A stretch of DNA of 64,000 nt, taken from assembly GCA_903889565.1 (NCBI GenBank), contig CAISYC010000064.1, positions 186,001-250,000 on the forward strand. The letters run 5' to 3'. The position numbers and the translations under genes are program-made. Under the pieces are notes generated by a model. The model was not told the origin of the DNA. It did not search any database and worked only from the letters and a program-made list of their open reading frames with translations. Source of the DNA: an uncultured beta proteobacterium (GTDB lineage: Bacteria > Pseudomonadota > Gammaproteobacteria > Burkholderiales > SG8-41). Below, one piece after another: positions 62,157 to 64,000 of this stretch. Position 1 is the stretch's first letter, and every line of letters starts with the position of its first letter.

Positions 62157-62423
62157 CTACTTCAGCAGATATTCGAGCAGCGGGTTGCGGAACAGAATGA
62201 CCAGCGCGATGACGAGGCAGTAGATCGCCAGCGATTCGATCATCGCCAGACCGATGAACAGCGTGCGCGTGATGGTGCGTTCCGCTTCGGGCTGGCGCGC
62301 CAGCGCGTCGAGGGCGCCCGCAATCGCGCGCCCCATGGCGAGCGCCGGCAGCATCGTGCCCAGCGCAATGACCACGCCGGACACGATGGTGGAAGCCAGA
62401 CTGAATAGATGCAGATCGTTCAT
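62157..62423 (-). CDS. atpE: N-ATPase c subunit (ring proteolipid) with Na+-site residues
   Basis: 88 residues, two membrane helices joined by the polar loop [11 protein letters not shown]. Key positions are Gln44 in helix 1, then Glu63, Ser64 and Tyr68 in helix 2 ([13 protein letters not shown]). Gln, Glu-Ser and Tyr at this spacing are the ligands of the Ilyobacter-type Na+ site. The Thr that follows Ser in Ilyobacter is Leu here. The Na+-coupled mode is therefore likely but the site is not complete, and H+ use is possible. The start is ATG 62423, which overlaps the atpB stop in ATGA. The longer frame upstream is atpB read out of phase. Confidence 0.9.
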   Translation of the reverse strand: MNDLHLFSLASTIVSGVVIALGTMLPALAMGRAIAGALDALARQPEAERTITRTLFIGLAMIESLAIYCLVIALVILFRNPLLEYLLK

Positions 62424-63139
62424 GACGTCTCCTTGGGTAAGGTCGATTCCGGGTGGGATGAAGCCGGCCCGGCGCCGGAGGTTTCCAGCGCGCCGGCGAT
62501 GTAGATGAGCGCCAGCATGCCGAAGATATAAGCCTGCACCACCGCCTCGATCACATGCAGCATCAGGATCGGCACCGGCACCAGAAAGCCCGCCACCAGC
62601 AACACCAGCAATGCGGTCATCTCCAGACTCATCATGTTGCCGAACAGGCGGATCGCGAGAGCAATGGTGCGCGTGAATTCGCCGAGGATGTGAAACGGCA
62701 GCAGCAGCGGGCTGGGCTCGAGATAATGCGCCAGATGGCCGCGCAGCCCCTTGGCCTGAATGCCGAACCAGTGCGTCGATGCGAATACGGTGAGCGCCAG
62801 CGCCGCCGTCAGCGACAGATCGCCGGTCGGCGCATCGACGCCCGGCAGCAAGCCGGCGAAATTGGCGGCGAGTATGAATATCCACAGCGTGGCGACGAAG
62901 GGCAGCACCAGACGCACCGCCGGCGCCGGCAGCACGTCGGCGATTGCCGCTTCGACGGCAACCAGTGCGCCCTCGGCGGCGCTCTGCCAGCGACCGGGAT
63001 CGGCGGCGAGCCGCCGCGAAATCAAAAATGCCGCCGCGATCAGCACCAGCATGACACACCAGGTCGTCGCCACCGTTTCGGTGATAGCCACCGGCCCGAG
63101 CCTGAACAGCACCGCCGTCGCCAGTCCGCCGCCGCTCAT
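62420..63139 (-). CDS. atpB: N-ATPase a subunit
   Basis: 239 residues. The essential Arg is Arg164 in [15 protein letters not shown], and the aHelix-5 segment [21 protein letters not shown] is typical. The start [20 protein letters not shown] is the N-ATPase form of this subunit. ATG 63139 overlaps the atpQ stop in ATGA. The tail [18 protein letters not shown] is an unusual hydrophilic end. The subunit forms the half channels facing the c ring. In typical N-ATPase operons atpR lies just before atpB; here atpQ abuts atpB directly. Confidence 0.92.
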   Translation of the reverse strand: MSGGGLATAVLFRLGPVAITETVATTWCVMLVLIAAAFLISRRLAADPGRWQSAAEGALVAVEAAIADVLPAPAVRLVLPFVATLWIFILAANFAGLLPGVDAPTGDLSLTAALALTVFASTHWFGIQAKGLRGHLAHYLEPSPLLLPFHILGEFTRTIALAIRLFGNMMSLEMTALLVLLVAGFLVPVPILMLHVIEAVVQAYIFGMLALIYIAGALETSGAGPASSHPESTLPKETS

Positions 63140-63411
63140 GTCCGGCTCCGGATGAAATGCATCACGTTGATGATGCCGATGACGATGCCGAGCACGATCA
63201 GGCTCACCGTCCAGCGCACCGAATAGCCGGCGAACTGGGCGTCGATCCAGCGCCCGAGATAGGCGCCGCCGATGATCGGCACCACGAAAAACAGCCCCAG
63301 GGTTCCGCCGTAGAGCAGCATGCCGACCAGCGTGGCCGGACGCCGTTCGCGCTCGGCTAGGCGTTCGAGATCGCGGCCGGTTGCTTCGACCAGTTTGCGC
63401 GCGTCGCTCAT
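63136..63411 (-). CDS. atpQ: N-ATPase AtpQ (AtpI/AtpZ-like) membrane protein
   Basis: 91 residues, two membrane segments ([26 protein letters not shown] and [21 protein letters not shown]). This matches the small AtpI/AtpZ-like proteins (F0F1-ATPase gene 1 family) encoded early in N-ATPase operons. A charged N-terminus ([20 protein letters not shown]) lies in the cytoplasm. ATG 63411 overlaps the atpC stop in ATGA and is preferred over ATG 63423. Such proteins assist c-ring assembly or Mg2+ handling. The next gene downstream is atpB, leaving no room for atpR. Confidence 0.87.
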   Translation of the reverse strand: MSDARKLVEATGRDLERLAERERRPATLVGMLLYGGTLGLFFVVPIIGGAYLGRWIDAQFAGYSVRWTVSLIVLGIVIGIINVMHFIRSRT

Positions 63412-63824
63412 GGCCCCGCCCACGCCGGCGACGAATCGCCAAGCACGGCGAGCCGCCGCATGATCAGGTGCTCGATCTCGTTGAGCGCGCTGCGCGAGGT
63501 GCGCGCCTCGGAATCGGCGCGCGCGATCTCCTGCGCGAGGCGGCCGACCAGCGCGTCGCGCGCGTCGCCGATGAAACAGGTCACGGTCATCAGCGACAAA
63601 CGGTTACGCTCGAATCGCAGCACGCCGCCCGGCATCGCGGCATAACGCCAGACGCCGTCCGCGTCGCAAAACCGCAGCAGCCCGTAGCGCAACACCGCCA
63701 CCGCCGGCTCGTGATCGGCCATGATGCCGAACGCGCCGCTGGCGTCGGCGGCGATGCACTGCGTGATGTTTTCGAACACCGTGACCGCCGCGCCGTCCAT
63801 GACCGTAAGCGTGAACGTTCTCAC
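63408..63824 (-). CDS. atpC: N-ATPase epsilon subunit
   Basis: 138 residues from a GTG at 63824 (RTFTLTVMDGAAVTVFENI). The GTG overlaps the atpD stop (GTGA). The first 85 residues form the beta-sandwich of epsilon, with FGIMADHEPAVAVLRYG matching the housekeeping GDFGVLPGHAPLL-type strand. The C-terminal part (ALVGRLAQEIARADSEART) holds the helical region. Alternative upstream ATGs in frame would run into atpD coding and give Arg-rich sequence. The subunit couples the central stalk to the c ring and may inhibit hydrolysis. Confidence 0.85.
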   Translation of the reverse strand: MRTFTLTVMDGAAVTVFENITQCIAADASGAFGIMADHEPAVAVLRYGLLRFCDADGVWRYAAMPGGVLRFERNRLSLMTVTCFIGDARDALVGRLAQEIARADSEARTSRSALNEIEHLIMRRLAVLGDSSPAWAGP

Positions 63825-64000
63825 CGCGGCATGCCTCCGCGCATGTAACAGTCCGCCTCGCTGCTGCGGTCGTAGGCGCCGTCGATGAAGCGCTCGCAAT
63901 CGTCGATGGTCTGTTCGAGCGGGACGTGCGCACCGGCTATGCCGGTATGGCCGGCGACGACGAAAAACGGCTGCGTCAGATACCGCTGCAGCCGGCGCGC
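63821..64000 (-). CDS. atpD: N-ATPase beta subunit, C-terminal fragment
   Basis: Sixty codons including the stop lie in the window and the gene continues off the right edge. ARRLQRYLTQPFFV is the highly conserved beta C-terminal segment. It is followed by HTGIAGAHVPLEQTIDDCERFIDGAYD, the equivalent of GKYVPLKDTI..F..I..G in housekeeping beta. It ends DCYMRGGMPR. The catalytic Walker motifs are outside the window. Being the first gene of the operon places the promoter beyond position 64000. Confidence 0.93.
   Translation of the reverse strand, partial: ARRLQRYLTQPFFVVAGHTGIAGAHVPLEQTIDDCERFIDGAYDRSSEADCYMRGGMPR

Noticed and set aside
62157-63059. A 300-codon minus-strand reading frame containing atpE
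   Set aside because: Only the last 88 codons are the c subunit; the upstream part is atpB read in another frame.

Overview
The window is a GC-rich bacterial chromosome segment. It most likely comes from a betaproteobacterium of Burkholderiales type. The evidence is ten separate Bug/TctC-type periplasmic receptor genes in 64 kb, many mono- and di-oxygenated acid catabolic enzymes, a second F-type ATPase operon of the N-ATPase type, and dispersed short palindromic repeats. No rRNA, tRNA, CRISPR array or intact insertion sequence was seen.

Layout. 1-5.2 kb holds the 5' end of accA, a DUF4337 membrane protein, a gamma-glutamyltransferase, an MFS transporter and a hydroxyisobutyrate-dehydrogenase-like enzyme. 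5.2-7.4 kb holds two tandem adenylate-cyclase/FHA genes, both with Tyr where the cyclase transition-state Arg is expected. 7.4-13.6 kb is a catabolic patch: FlK-like thioesterase, FAH-family hydrolase, class II aldolase, two Bug receptors and twin cupins. 13.6-20 kb holds an EamA transporter, a monohaem cytochrome facing a YVTN propeller, a COG2509-type flavoprotein, an RluF-like pseudouridine synthase and an alpha/beta hydrolase.

20-26 kb looks acquired. A CheB-CheR-PAS fusion, with a run of 13 C in its fourth ten codons, overlaps a PAS-PAS-GAF-HD-GYP gene. The second half of that HD-GYP gene has a clearly more AT-rich composition. A gene-free 517-bp stretch lies to the left.

26-33 kb is a minus-strand operon: a tandem ferredoxin-like protein, a molybdenum hydroxylase large subunit without its iron-sulfur partner, two Bug receptors, a C-C-hydrolase-like alpha/beta hydrolase and an isochorismatase-family amidase. 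Together these resemble parts of N-heteroaromatic degradation. 33-38.7 kb is a complete branched-chain-type ABC importer (livKGFMH order) followed by an apparently exported alpha/beta hydrolase. 38.8-57 kb is further acid catabolism: two Bug genes with a 6PGDH-like enzyme, an isopropylmalate-dehydrogenase relative, an acyl-CoA dehydrogenase, a Gfo/Idh/MocA oxidoreductase, a maleylacetate-reductase-like enzyme, and divergent MmgE/PrpD units with Bug receptors.

57-64 kb holds a GST, an MgtC/DUF4010 membrane protein and an N-ATPase operon read right to left (atpD-C-Q-B-E-F-A-G). Its c subunit has Na+-site residues, its b subunit has a delta-like tail, and atpR is absent from its usual place between atpQ and atpB.

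Most genes within an operon overlap by 1-8 bases, so translational coupling is the rule. Three families of palindromic intergenic repeats punctuate operon ends.
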